DNA of 64,000 bases from Terribacillus aidingensis (GTDB lineage: Bacteria > Bacillota > Bacilli > Bacillales > Amphibacillaceae): positions 3,134,001-3,198,000 of the forward strand of contig NZ_CP159996.1 of assembly GCF_040703035.1 (NCBI RefSeq). Reading direction: 5' to 3'. Position 1 is the first letter of the stretch; each line of letters opens with the position of its first letter. The notes beneath the pieces were generated by a model, which saw only the letters and a list, made by a program, of their open reading frames with translations, was not told the origin of the DNA and ran no database searches. Made by a program: the position numbers and the translations under genes. Of the stretch, positions 54,838 to 63,484 are shown piece after piece.

Positions 54838-56276
54838 TTACAACCATTCAGCATTCCTTCTTGCGGTATTTCAAGCTTGAAATGCGTGCCACATGGCGAA
54901 CTTTCGACTATCGTTATATCTCCTAAGTGTTCAATCATCATTTTCTTCACAAAGGGAAGACCCAATCCCATTCCTCGCTTTTTATTTCCCAAGGAGATAA
55001 ACGGATCAAATACACTAACCCAGTTCTCTTGGGGCATGCCCTTACCAGTGTCGATAAAGTGTATGATGATATTTTTATCATTAATGTCTGTTCTAATAGA
55101 TATCTTCTTTTCCGTCCTGCCTTCCGACATTGCCTCTACGCTATTCTTTATGAGATTGATAAACACTTGTTTTAAGTTTGTCTTATTCAGATAAACATTC
55201 AGTGGCGAATAGTTATTGATGAATTCCAGCTCGACCTTATTTTCTTGAAGCATCCCTGCTGAAAAATCAATAGACTCTTGGATAATCTCCGCTAGATCCT
55301 CTGTTTTAAAGGCTAATGCAGAGTCCTTCATATATGCACTATAATTATCTGTCAGTTGATCTAGATGTTCGGATGATTTACCTATCATCTCCAATGTCCG
55401 CTTATCCCTCTCATTTAGATCATCACTTTTTTCCAGCATACTCGTAAAACTTTTAATAATGGAGTTTGTGTTTTTCACTTCATGAATCAAGCTGCCAGTC
55501 AGCTGACCTGTATAGTCTAGTTTTTTCTGTTTTACCATTAATTTGTATGAGTGGCTTTTCAAGTCTACATTGAACTTAACGAAGACATACAGGCTTCCCA
55601 ATGAAAATATAATGACACCAATACTGCTTGCTAGAAGGCGAGTTATAAGAATGTTGTTTAGACAGCCTGATACAATTAGCAGCAATGCGTTGAATGAAAA
55701 ACCCATAAGGAGGTTCTTAAAGTATGAGTTTCGAATTCTTAATGATAATACACATACCACTAACAAGAAAAATATAATACCAGCCATGTGCAGGTAATAG
55801 ACCCATAAAAGCGGTCCATACTCAGGAAAATAGTGAGTACCAGTGAATTCTTCATTAGCAATGACCAACCCAGTTACTCCCAAGTTCGTCCAACTTATGA
55901 AGTAAACAACCAGACTCCATATAGTGAAGCCAATTAGTGCTTTTTTTGTAAAAAAAGCATAGGACATTTTCGTAAGCCTATTCGTTTTTTTCGTGACGGA
56001 TGGTTGATTGTTGATCATCCAATAAGCTATGTACAATACCATGGGAAGGGTGAAAATCGGCCCTGCACGAAACAGCTTGAACAGGAATAGTGCAATATCC
56101 TCTGACAGCACATCCTTAAAATAAAGAACTCCTATATCTAACTGCCAGATCGTGATTAAGATCATAGATATGATCATCCCCACCGATAACTTTGTTTCAT
56201 TGTAAACTTTGCCTATGCTCCATGCTAAAAACAACGGCAGTAAACCGATGGCACATATTAATATACCAATAATCAT
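54762..56276 (-). CDS. Orphan membrane sensor histidine kinase, copy 2, with altered C-terminus
   Basis: A 504-residue paralogue of the kinase at 50782-52224; most of the sequence is the same from MIIGILICAIGLLPLFLA to IPQEGMLNG. Sensor helices, GSLIHEVKNTNSIIKSF H-box and GMGLGLPFVKKMM are kept, so it should be active. Where copy 1 ends GGK-stop, copy 2 runs on for about 25 codons (CNYPSLKDIRTPNLTLRS) read antisense through the LigD fragment. The junction marks where the duplicated copy recombined. ATG 56276 corresponds to the copy 1 start; a 12-codon longer start is in frame. Confidence 0.85.
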   Translation of the reverse strand: MIIGILICAIGLLPLFLAWSIGKVYNETKLSVGMIISMILITIWQLDIGVLYFKDVLSEDIALFLFKLFRAGPIFTLPMVLYIAYWMINNQPSVTKKTNRLTKMSYAFFTKKALIGFTIWSLVVYFISWTNLGVTGLVIANEEFTGTHYFPEYGPLLWVYYLHMAGIIFFLLVVCVLSLRIRNSYFKNLLMGFSFNALLLIVSGCLNNILITRLLASSIGVIIFSLGSLYVFVKFNVDLKSHSYKLMVKQKKLDYTGQLTGSLIHEVKNTNSIIKSFTSMLEKSDDLNERDKRTLEMIGKSSEHLDQLTDNYSAYMKDSALAFKTEDLAEIIQESIDFSAGMLQENKVELEFINNYSPLNVYLNKTNLKQVFINLIKNSVEAMSEGRTEKKISIRTDINDKNIIIHFIDTGKGMPQENWVSVFDPFISLGNKKRGMGLGLPFVKKMMIEHLGDITIVESSPCGTHFKLEIPQEGMLNGCNYPSLKDIRTPNLTLRSPEKPTSSN

Positions 56277-56767
56277 ATCAACTAAACTCCTAACCGCTAA
56301 AACCCACATCATGGAGTGTTATTTCAACCATGTCCATGTATTGTAATAGCTGCTAATCCCCTCACCATTTGGAGGTTCAGCATCATGTACTATGCTTAAA
56401 AAAGAAAAAAATCATTCCAGACTATGTATAAATTATTACACCATTTGTTATAGGATTTATAACCCATAACTCATTGCTACTATTATCATAAATTCCTTCA
56501 TACCCAATGGATACTTATACCCACATATTATACCAGAGGTCTTCCATTTAACTACTACTGTTAGTAAAGAAAAACCTATTTGGAATACTTTACCTTGGAT
56601 TAATCTGGGGTACAAATGAAGAGTTCATACTTTGAAAAGATAGAATGACCTAAACGAAAAAATGGTCATTGACAGCTGATACCCTTTATATATCTGAAAA
56701 ATTTAAATATTGAAATTTATTATAATGTGTTATACAATCTCACAAACAGTGAATGAAGAGGTGGATG
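56277..56767. other. Divergent intergenic region
   Basis: About 490 AT-rich bases between the second kinase and the symporter gene. No gene, riboswitch or strong hairpin recognised. Confidence 0.5.
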
Positions 56768-57730
56768 ATGAAAACGTTAGAGCGATTTAGTCAGTTTGTC
56801 GGAAGTACCTTTGCGTATTGGGTCATTTTGTTTGCGGTAATAGCTTTTATGCTGCCGGCAGGATTCACATGGATTGTCCCGCTTATTACCCCGCTGCTCG
56901 GAATCATTATGTTTGGTATGGGTTTGACTTTGTCAGCAAGTGATTTTAAAGGCGTGGTAAAACGTCCATTTGAAGTTATGGCAGTCGTGGTCGCACAGTT
57001 CTTGATCATGCCGCTGCTTGCCTTTGCATTGGCAAAAGGGCTGCAATTGCCTCCCGAAGTTGCTGTCGGCGTCATTCTCGTAGGATGCTGTCCTGGCGGA
57101 ACATCCTCTAATGTCATGACCTTCCTAGCCAAAGGTGATGTGCCATTATCCGTTACGGCCACAGCAGTCACAACCGTTCTCGCACCAATCGTAACACCTG
57201 CACTTATTCTTTTATTTGCGAGCGAATGGATTGAAGTCAGTCCGGTCTCCCTATTTATCTCAATCGTGAATGTCGTCATTATCCCAATTGTTTTAGGGCT
57301 ATTAGTGAAACGCTTCTTCAACAGACAAGCTACAGCAAGCATCAAAGTACTGCCGCTTGTCTCAGCAATAGCTATAATCGGTATCGTAGCTGCTGTCGTA
57401 TCCAATAGCCAGCAGCAGATTGCACAGACAGGTCTAGCAATCTTCGGTGTAGTCATCCTGCATAATGTGCTCGGCTACCTGCTCGGATTCGCTTTTGCCA
57501 AGCTTCTGCGAATGGATTTGCCCAAAGTCAAAACAACATCCATCGAAGTCGGAATGCAAAACTCAGGTCTGGGCGCCCAGCTTGCAACAGCACACTTCTC
57601 TCCCCTAGCTGCTGTACCAAGCGCTATCTTTAGTGTCTGGCATAATATTTCCGGGTCCATTCTGGCTAATATCTTTGCGAAGATGGGTAGCGATGAGAAG
57701 GAAGTAGATGCAAAGCAGCAGATATCCTAA
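56768..57730 (+). CDS. Bile acid:sodium symporter family protein (YocS-like)
   Basis: A 320-residue membrane protein with about ten helices. GMGLTLSASDFKGVVKRP, VGCCPGGTSSNVMTFLAKGD and IEVGMQNSGLGAQLA are the family's motifs (the last two cover the crossing helices and sodium sites). Bacterial members include pantoate carrier PanS; the actual substrate here is unknown. ATG 56768 is preferred (GAGGTGG upstream), though in-frame ATGs at 56753 and 56765 exist. Confidence 0.88.
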   Translation: MKTLERFSQFVGSTFAYWVILFAVIAFMLPAGFTWIVPLITPLLGIIMFGMGLTLSASDFKGVVKRPFEVMAVVVAQFLIMPLLAFALAKGLQLPPEVAVGVILVGCCPGGTSSNVMTFLAKGDVPLSVTATAVTTVLAPIVTPALILLFASEWIEVSPVSLFISIVNVVIIPIVLGLLVKRFFNRQATASIKVLPLVSAIAIIGIVAAVVSNSQQQIAQTGLAIFGVVILHNVLGYLLGFAFAKLLRMDLPKVKTTSIEVGMQNSGLGAQLATAHFSPLAAVPSAIFSVWHNISGSILANIFAKMGSDEKEVDAKQQIS

Positions 57731-57737
57731 TAGAACA

Positions 57738-57772
57738 AGCCATCCTCATACTAGAGGATGGCTATTTTTTTA
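57738..57772 (+). terminator. Terminator after the symporter gene
   Basis: The 10-bp stem AGCCATCCTC/GAGGATGGCT is followed by TATTTTTTT. Confidence 0.9.
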
Positions 57773-57949
57773 TTAAATCCATATCTCCGCATTAAGTAAT
57801 AAAAAGCAGCCCCTCCAGATTGATCCTTTCTCTTAGCTTTATCGCCAAATAGATAACCCTCTTATCGTTCCTAAGTCTTCTGTAGTGTTTTTCCAAATAA
57901 CGAGTATTTAGTTCTGGTAAAAAGGAAGTGTTTTTACCATTTCCCCTTT

Positions 57950-57976
57950 CACCAAAATTTTCCTTTATTATAATTA
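57950..57976 (+). promoter_or_regulatory. Upstream block shared with the LXG remnant, with -10 box
   Basis: Identical to 37535-37561. TATAAT lies at 57969-57974 with no good -35 box. About 35 bases further upstream, CTGGTAAAAAGG (57916-57927) recurs from 21618-21630. Confidence 0.6.
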
Positions 57977-58017
57977 CAAGTAATGAACAGCTACGGATAT
58001 ATCAGGTGGTGAAGAAA

Positions 58018-59763
58018 ATTAAAAATTTAGATGTACAGGAGATCCAGCAGCAGATTGAAAGCACAAAGAAATTTATCAGACAAACAAAGGAAAGCGTCGA
58101 ACAAGTCAAACATGCCCTCAATGGTGTTACGACTCTTCACGATGGATTTGAAGGCAATATAGCCGATTCCATCCGCTCCTTTTTTGAAGAAACGCACAAA
58201 CCCTTCCTCGAGTTCATGAACAGCTTTTTGATACAATATGAAGAGACACTATCGTCTGTAAAAGAAGAAGTTCTTTCCTTCGAATCGGACGAGCATGGAT
58301 TTATTCGGGAAGAATTTTTAGAAGATGAACTAAGGAACAGGCTGGTGAAAGCTTCCACAAGTTTAACCTCAACGTCAATCGACATTAACCAACAGCTTTT
58401 ATATGTCAAAGACATTGTGAACATACCTTCTATAGATAGTGAGCCATTCATCAATTCCATCAACAAGGGAAAAGAGAAACTATCAGAAACACTGTCGAAT
58501 ATGTATGACATGGACGCCAAAGCAACCAAGAAGCTTGATAAACCTGAACAGGATATCGAGCAGATGAAGACTTATTTAGCTAAGCTGAAGGATGTAATTG
58601 ATAAGAATAATATTACTGTCGATAGGTACAGCTCGGAACAGCTGACGAAGCAGAATTTCTTTAAAGACTTCAAATTACAAGCTGACGGCAGACAAGCGTT
58701 GACAAGCGACACCCCAATCCCCCTAACGGAACAAGAGTACAAAGCTCTGCAAGATCAAATCAAAGACAGCAAAACCGTTCAAGATGACCGATTTGAATGG
58801 GATGGAGAATATTTCATCCTAGCAGATGGCCGCATCATTCGTGCATATATAAATCAAAACTCCGACTCCCCTGTCTCCCAAACATCCTTTGAATTTGTAT
58901 CCCGCATTCCTGAGGATCGGGAGGATTTGAAGGAGCTTAAACAGGAAGATGCCAAGAAAGTAGTGAAAGATGGTACGATTGGCGGCTTTAATTATGTATT
59001 TGGAGATTTGTTAACACTTGCAGATCCTAATGCTTCTTTAGGTGAGTATTCCATGGCACTTCTATTCACCACCGGGAAACCTCTTAAAGCCGGCAAAGAC
59101 GTTTATGAATTTGGCGCAACTTCTTGGAAAAGTTGGATAGATGACCTCTCCGATAGTACGGCTGCAGCTAAGGGACTTCCTGATGCCAAGGCTGGGAAGG
59201 TTGATGAAGTCAAGGATGCTACTAAGGGTACGGCAAATCTTAATCTTAAATATAAAGAAGGTTACTATGTCGAACATACGACAGGGCCCGTTAAAAAGTT
59301 TACTGAACGCAATGGTGTTAGCGGTGGACATAATTATAACGAGTTTAAGAGTTATTTTGAAAGTAATTCTAACAAGTATGAGTTGGACACTGTGGTTAAG
59401 AAAGAACATCCAAGTATAGATGGAATTTTTGATATAGAATATAAAGTTAAGTACGAAAAAATGGATTATACCGGGAAAAATGGGACAGGTGAATACAAAG
59501 TAATACCTAATAAAGACAAAATGTATAAAAAGACAGTGTATGATACAAAGATCATCTCGGATGATGAAATGATTAACTTAAGTAAAAAGGCAATGGCTGA
59601 AGGATTAAGCAATAAAAGGGAAATTCCTCTATTAAAACAAAAGAAGATTAAAATACAGGGACAAACAGACTACAATGGTACAAAGTTGAAATTTGAAGGG
59701 ATTATGAATGCAGAAACTGGAGAGATAGAGAATGCTTATCCAGTAATAGAATGGGTGGATTAG
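58018..59763 (+). CDS. LXG-domain type VII toxin with CdiA-CT-like nuclease end, probable ATT start
   Basis: A 581-residue protein if started at ATT 58018, giving the usual LXG opening KNLDVQEIQQQIESTKKFI. AGGTGGTGA (one mismatch to the ideal ribosome site) lies five bases before that ATT; the in-frame GTGs fall inside the site. The LXG domain covers about 1-200 (DSIRSFFEETHKPFLEFM), a pre-toxin part about 300-400 (GDLLTLADPNASLGEYSMAL), and the C-terminal 150 residues (GVSGGHNYNEFKSYF, KTVYDTKIISDDEMINL) look like CdiA-CT/BECR-type ribonuclease domains. An immunity gene follows two bases later. Exact nuclease class uncertain. Confidence 0.8.
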   Translation: MKNLDVQEIQQQIESTKKFIRQTKESVEQVKHALNGVTTLHDGFEGNIADSIRSFFEETHKPFLEFMNSFLIQYEETLSSVKEEVLSFESDEHGFIREEFLEDELRNRLVKASTSLTSTSIDINQQLLYVKDIVNIPSIDSEPFINSINKGKEKLSETLSNMYDMDAKATKKLDKPEQDIEQMKTYLAKLKDVIDKNNITVDRYSSEQLTKQNFFKDFKLQADGRQALTSDTPIPLTEQEYKALQDQIKDSKTVQDDRFEWDGEYFILADGRIIRAYINQNSDSPVSQTSFEFVSRIPEDREDLKELKQEDAKKVVKDGTIGGFNYVFGDLLTLADPNASLGEYSMALLFTTGKPLKAGKDVYEFGATSWKSWIDDLSDSTAAAKGLPDAKAGKVDEVKDATKGTANLNLKYKEGYYVEHTTGPVKKFTERNGVSGGHNYNEFKSYFESNSNKYELDTVVKKEHPSIDGIFDIEYKVKYEKMDYTGKNGTGEYKVIPNKDKMYKKTVYDTKIISDDEMINLSKKAMAEGLSNKREIPLLKQKKIKIQGQTDYNGTKLKFEGIMNAETGEIENAYPVIEWVD

Positions 59764-59764
59764 T

Positions 59765-60151
59765 ATGAACGTATATGAAGAATTTATTGAGAAGATGAAA
59801 CAAAATAATTTGACTAAAGAGGCAGTAATAGATGTTTTGAACCTTTATGTAAATGGACGTAACTTTCTACAGCATTTAGAAGAATTTAAAAATAAAGAGG
59901 GAGAGCGCCGTGAGTATAATGGAATAATTTATTCAGAGGAATATGATCCAGATGAAGAGGAGTACTTTGGAGAAAATAAAGTTTTATTTTATTCTGGCGA
60001 CGGTGAAGATGATTACGATATTGTGAATTATGACGAATTGTACCACTATATAAATGCTGCATGTAATTTTTATATAGAAAAAAATCCAGAGAAGAAAGAA
60101 GTTATTGAAGATTTGTCTATGAAGATCAAAGCAAAATATGCTATCAAATAA
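59765..60151 (+). CDS. CdiI-like immunity protein for the LXG toxin
   Basis: A 128-residue acidic cytoplasmic protein (VIDVLNLYVNGRNFLQHLEEF, then FYSGDGEDDYDIVNYDELYHYI), similar to proteins annotated as ribonuclease-toxin immunity protein CdiI. It starts one base after the toxin stop, so it is translationally linked. The negative charge suits binding of a basic nuclease domain. The family name is from recall. Confidence 0.75.
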   Translation: MNVYEEFIEKMKQNNLTKEAVIDVLNLYVNGRNFLQHLEEFKNKEGERREYNGIIYSEEYDPDEEEYFGENKVLFYSGDGEDDYDIVNYDELYHYINAACNFYIEKNPEKKEVIEDLSMKIKAKYAIK

Positions 60152-60343
60152 CTATTAAAATAATTTGATGCTTTATGATATGGTGAGATAAAAGGAAACG
60201 AATTTGAGAAAAACCTTCAGTATTTAATTTGAAATGATTTTATATAACTTTCTCTCCAAGTATTGATGAGATTCTATCTTCTAATAAACCACTTCGTTAC
60301 GTTCGACTCGTCAAAGTTATTACTTGGAGGAGCAGGATATTTT

Positions 60344-60808
60344 GTGATTAAGTATAATTACAGATTTAGATATATCGAAAAATATATAACGGTTGTAATG
60401 GATTTTGATGAAGAAAAGCATTTAAAATTTGCCAATATGATAAGTGATCCACTTGGTTCTGATATCTCATTGAGGATAGATGAATTAAAAGAAGATGTGG
60501 ATAATTATATTAAATTACTAAAAGGACTCATACCTAGATATGACCACGGAGGAAATGCATCTAGTGTAATTTCATATAAAGACGTTACCATAATTGAAGA
60601 TCCTTTTTTTGATGAAGATGAAGATAGTACTGAACCCATTTGTAAATTAGAGACAATTGAGTTTCTAAAAATAATATTAATATGGGCACGTGAAAACTAT
60701 AAATATAAATGCAAACGTGAGGTAATTACCCGTGAAGAAGCTGAATTAGCTTTGAATTGGATTGAACAAAAGATAGGAGAAGTTAAAACATTAGAAGAAG
60801 ACGAATGA
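60344..60808 (+). CDS. Acidic cytoplasmic protein, probable additional immunity protein
   Basis: A 154-residue protein starting at GTG 60344 (GGAGGA somewhat far upstream, so the start is uncertain; an earlier in-frame ATG near 60263 has none). It is acidic and helical-beta mixed (FDEEKHLKFANMISDPLGSD, DPFFDEDEDSTEP), with no membrane segment. It lies in the run of small genes after the LXG toxin, the usual place for extra immunity genes. Not recognised as a named family. Confidence 0.6.
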   Translation: MIKYNYRFRYIEKYITVVMDFDEEKHLKFANMISDPLGSDISLRIDELKEDVDNYIKLLKGLIPRYDHGGNASSVISYKDVTIIEDPFFDEDEDSTEPICKLETIEFLKIILIWARENYKYKCKREVITREEAELALNWIEQKIGEVKTLEEDE

Positions 60809-60877
60809 TGATTGAAATTAGATCGAGTTAAAGCTGCTATTTAAATTTCTCGATATTCTTCTAAAGGTATATAACAA

Positions 60878-61250
60878 ATGAACAGTATCCATGATAGTAG
60901 AATACTTAGTTATAATGTAGACTTTGAATACTCAAAACTAACAATAAAAATTAATAGACGATGATGGTCAATATAGTGACTTGCTATTTGAAAATGTTTT
61001 TGCATTTCATTTCGAAGAGCAACTTCCTCATAGTTTGATACTAGACATATTAGAAGATGAAGTGGACACTTTTTATACAGATAATAAAGAGATTCTGGAT
61101 AAAGGAAAAGATTATCACTGGCCCATGGATTACGAGAATAGTGAAGAGATGCTAAGCTATATAAAGTCAAAGAGCTACCGTTACTATAAAATTCAGTCGT
61201 CCTATGGTTTGAATGGATGGATTATTTCCAAAGTATTCCTAGTTAGGTAA
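60878..61250 (+). pseudogene. Immunity-like gene broken by a frameshift
   Basis: ATG 60878 with AAAGG upstream opens MNSIHDSRILSYNVDFEYS and KLTIKIN, then hits a stop near 60963. The neighbouring frame resumes at once with DDGQYSDLLFENVFAFHFEEQLPHS and runs to 61250. Joining them needs a single-base change near 60955 and gives about 123 residues, the size of single-domain immunity proteins. So this is an inactivated immunity gene or a sequencing indel. Confidence 0.72.
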
Positions 61251-61274
61251 GAAATAGTTTATATAATAATAAAG

Positions 61275-61299
61275 TGCTCAGCGATACACTTGCTGAGCA
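61275..61299 (+). terminator. Terminator after the broken immunity gene
   Basis: The 8-bp stem TGCTCAGC/GCTGAGCA with a 9-base loop and T-rich tail. The same stem recurs at 62120-62144. Confidence 0.7.
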
Positions 61300-61312
61300 T
61301 ATTTAAATCAAA

Positions 61313-61456
61313 TCAGAAAGGAAACACCCTCGTATCCACTTGCACAGCCCCCCCTGCGTTTAGAGTCTGATTATTCACATGTGACATTCCAAACTCTAGT
61401 GTAACTGCTAGCCGTACACCTTTGTCTTTATTTACAGTGAAGATGAATGGCAGAGC
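61313..61456 (-). pseudogene. C-terminal remnant of an unknown gene
   Basis: An open frame of 47 codons bounded upstream by stops and without a start or ribosome site. Its product (FIFTVNKDKGVRLAVTLEFG, then NNQTLNAGGAVQVDTRVFPF) reads like the end of a structured beta protein. It lies just downstream, in the same direction, of the gene at 61514-61960, so it may belong to a deleted neighbour. No family recognised. Confidence 0.45.
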
Positions 61457-61513
61457 TTAGACTTACCTCTCCATTCCAATACTACAGGCTTCAATATGAC
61501 CCTAATTTCACAT

Positions 61514-61960
61514 CTAAATAATGTGGTTTTTTATCCCAATCCGAATAACATCATCCAACACTTCTAGATTCATATTATCATTGTAATAGTCATTTCCGCT
61601 CCAAGGTACATATATAGTTTTGGTATTCTCATTTTTGTCACACAGTTCAATATAAGCAATATCATTGAAACGTAAGAGCCGACCCAATATATGCGGTCTA
61701 TCGACCACTTTATTACTTTCCGGATTATTAGTAGACATTCCCAAAGGATATTCTTCCTCTGAAGGCTCGTAATTTAATTCTGCAGCATCTAAATAAGATA
61801 TATCCATCAGTATTTCATCACACTCAAACACATCTCTTCCAGCTTGATTATGTGCCTTTGCTTTTAGATTAGTATATGACAGTGTTTGGAATCTGGAACC
61901 TGGTATGTCAATAGACTCCACGTTCTCAAAAACAATACTTACAGTCTCAATTTCTTGCAT
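61514..61960 (-). CDS. Hypothetical cytoplasmic protein in the toxin-immunity zone
   Basis: A 148-residue acidic protein rich in beta strands (ETVSIVFENVESIDIPGSRF, IAYIELCDKNENTKTIYVPW), with no signal or membrane segment. GGAGTGGG precedes the ATG. It resembles small immunity-type proteins in size, charge and position, but I recognise no family. Confidence 0.6.
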   Translation of the reverse strand: MQEIETVSIVFENVESIDIPGSRFQTLSYTNLKAKAHNQAGRDVFECDEILMDISYLDAAELNYEPSEEEYPLGMSTNNPESNKVVDRPHILGRLLRFNDIAYIELCDKNENTKTIYVPWSGNDYYNDNMNLEVLDDVIRIGIKNHII

Positions 61961-62119
61961 TATTTACCCACTCCTCCATTTCACTTTCTGCATGCCCCAA
62001 GCTAATATATGTATTTGCTGTTATTGTAACATTATATTCCATAGAGACGTTGAATTAGAGAAGCGTGTTTTGCATTTATGCGAAATAGAATATCTCGTTT
62101 CAAGCTAGTTAATAAATAA

Positions 62120-62144
62120 TGCTCAGCAACGTAGTCGCTGAGCA
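62120..62144 (-). terminator. Terminator after the alcohol dehydrogenase gene
   Basis: The stem TGCTCAGC/GCTGAGCA is followed by ATTATTTATT on the minus strand. Confidence 0.75.
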
Positions 62145-62160
62145 CATCTAGGTGACTTTA

Positions 62161-63267
62161 TTAAGCTTGGTATTCTTTATCAATAATTAGAATTGGTTTG
62201 ATAGTAGATCCATTCGCTGAATCCTCAAATGCTTGCTGGATATCATCCATTTCATAGAATTTCACCAATTTATCGAATGGGAATTGACCGTTTTGATAGA
62301 ACTTCACTAGTTTTGGAATGATCAATTGCGGTACCGCATCGCCTTCTACAACACCTTTCAGTGTTACAGCTTTTGTCATGATTTCATTGGTAACGTTGAT
62401 AGTTAGGTCACGTTTACCAACGGCAACTGTCGCACATTCACCTTTGACACGTAAGCAGCGGATTGCAGCTAGTGTTACTTCTGGAACACCTGTTGTTTCC
62501 AAGGAGTAGTGCGCGCCTTTTCCAGTGATTTCTTTGATTTTCTCAGCGGCATCTTCGTTTTTGCTATTGATAATATGTGTTGCGCCAAGCTCTTTCGCTA
62601 ATTCCAAACGGCTGTCATGGATATCAACAGCGATGATTGGGTAGCAGCCCGCGATTTTCGCAGCCATCATACCAGATAGACCTACAGCTCCTGTACCGAA
62701 TACAACAAAGCTTGTCCCAGCTTCTGGAGCAAGGGAGTTCAAGACAGTACCACTGCCTGTCATTAGACCGCAGCCAAGTGGCCCTAATAGACGAAGGTCA
62801 GCCTCTTTATCGATTTTCACAACGTTCTTCTCATCTACTGTGCTGTACGTAGCGAAAGAAGATTGACCGAAGAACTGTGACACTTCTTGTTCCTCTTTAT
62901 GAATTGGTGATACACCATATTTGTTTTTACCTGCGAAGTTAAGCTCCATCATGTTTTCACAGCCGCCAGCATTACCTTCCAGACAGTTATCACAATGACC
63001 GCAATAACTGAATCCAAGTACGACATGATCCCCTGGTTCAACAGTAATAACATTGCTGCCTACTCTTTCAACAATCCCTGAACCTTCATGTCCTAGTACA
63101 GCCGGATATGGTACTGGCAGCGAGCCATCAAGTACAGTTGCATCTGTATGACAAACACCCGAAGCAACAATACGCACCAATACCTCATCAGCTTTTGGCT
63201 CATCCAACTGCAGTGTCTGCTTGTTGAAATCGCTCTCTTCAGTAGTTAACATTGCTTGGATTTCCAT
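62161..63267 (-). CDS. Zinc-dependent alcohol dehydrogenase (aryl/benzyl alcohol type)
   Basis: A 368-residue medium-chain dehydrogenase. Catalytic zinc ligands appear in GVCHTD (about 38-43) and GHEGSG; the structural zinc cysteines are in YCGHCDNCLEGNAGGC; the Rossmann motif is FGTGAVGLSG. It oxidises alcohols with NAD(P) in the cytoplasm; the GLMTGSGTVLNSL stretch is typical of the aryl-alcohol/S-(hydroxymethyl)glutathione-like branch. A TetR-type regulator is divergent, with inverted repeats between them, so it is probably repressed until an inducer such as an aldehyde or aromatic alcohol is present. Confidence 0.9.
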   Translation of the reverse strand: MEIQAMLTTEESDFNKQTLQLDEPKADEVLVRIVASGVCHTDATVLDGSLPVPYPAVLGHEGSGIVERVGSNVITVEPGDHVVLGFSYCGHCDNCLEGNAGGCENMMELNFAGKNKYGVSPIHKEEQEVSQFFGQSSFATYSTVDEKNVVKIDKEADLRLLGPLGCGLMTGSGTVLNSLAPEAGTSFVVFGTGAVGLSGMMAAKIAGCYPIIAVDIHDSRLELAKELGATHIINSKNEDAAEKIKEITGKGAHYSLETTGVPEVTLAAIRCLRVKGECATVAVGKRDLTINVTNEIMTKAVTLKGVVEGDAVPQLIIPKLVKFYQNGQFPFDKLVKFYEMDDIQQAFEDSANGSTIKPILIIDKEYQA

Positions 63268-63371
63268 CCTAATTCCCCCAGTTATACATTTTTCAATTAT
63301 ATTAAAGAGATTTATAATATAATTAACCTAAGTATAAAGAATCAGTTCAAAAGGTTTCAATCACTGAAAAA

Positions 63372-63393
63372 TTGAAAATGTATGGGTTTTCAA
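63372..63393. promoter_or_regulatory. Candidate operator for the divergent TetR-family regulator
   Basis: The inverted repeat TTGAAAA-8 bases-TTTTCAA lies between adh and the regulator gene. Another TTTTTCAA and ATTCAAA pair lies about 25 bases on. The spacing suits a TetR-type dimer. Confidence 0.5.
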
Positions 63394-63484
63394 CTGTGAA
63401 GATAGTACTGTATAGTTTTTCAACAAAATATTCAAACTGTCTAAAATCATATATCATAGAGAAAGTGTTTAGCGAGGGAAAATC

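Noticed and set aside
56791..57456. A 221-codon minus-strand frame opposite the symporter gene
   Set aside because: Thr/Ser-rich antisense of membrane helices, no start signals; the plus-strand protein has clear family motifs.
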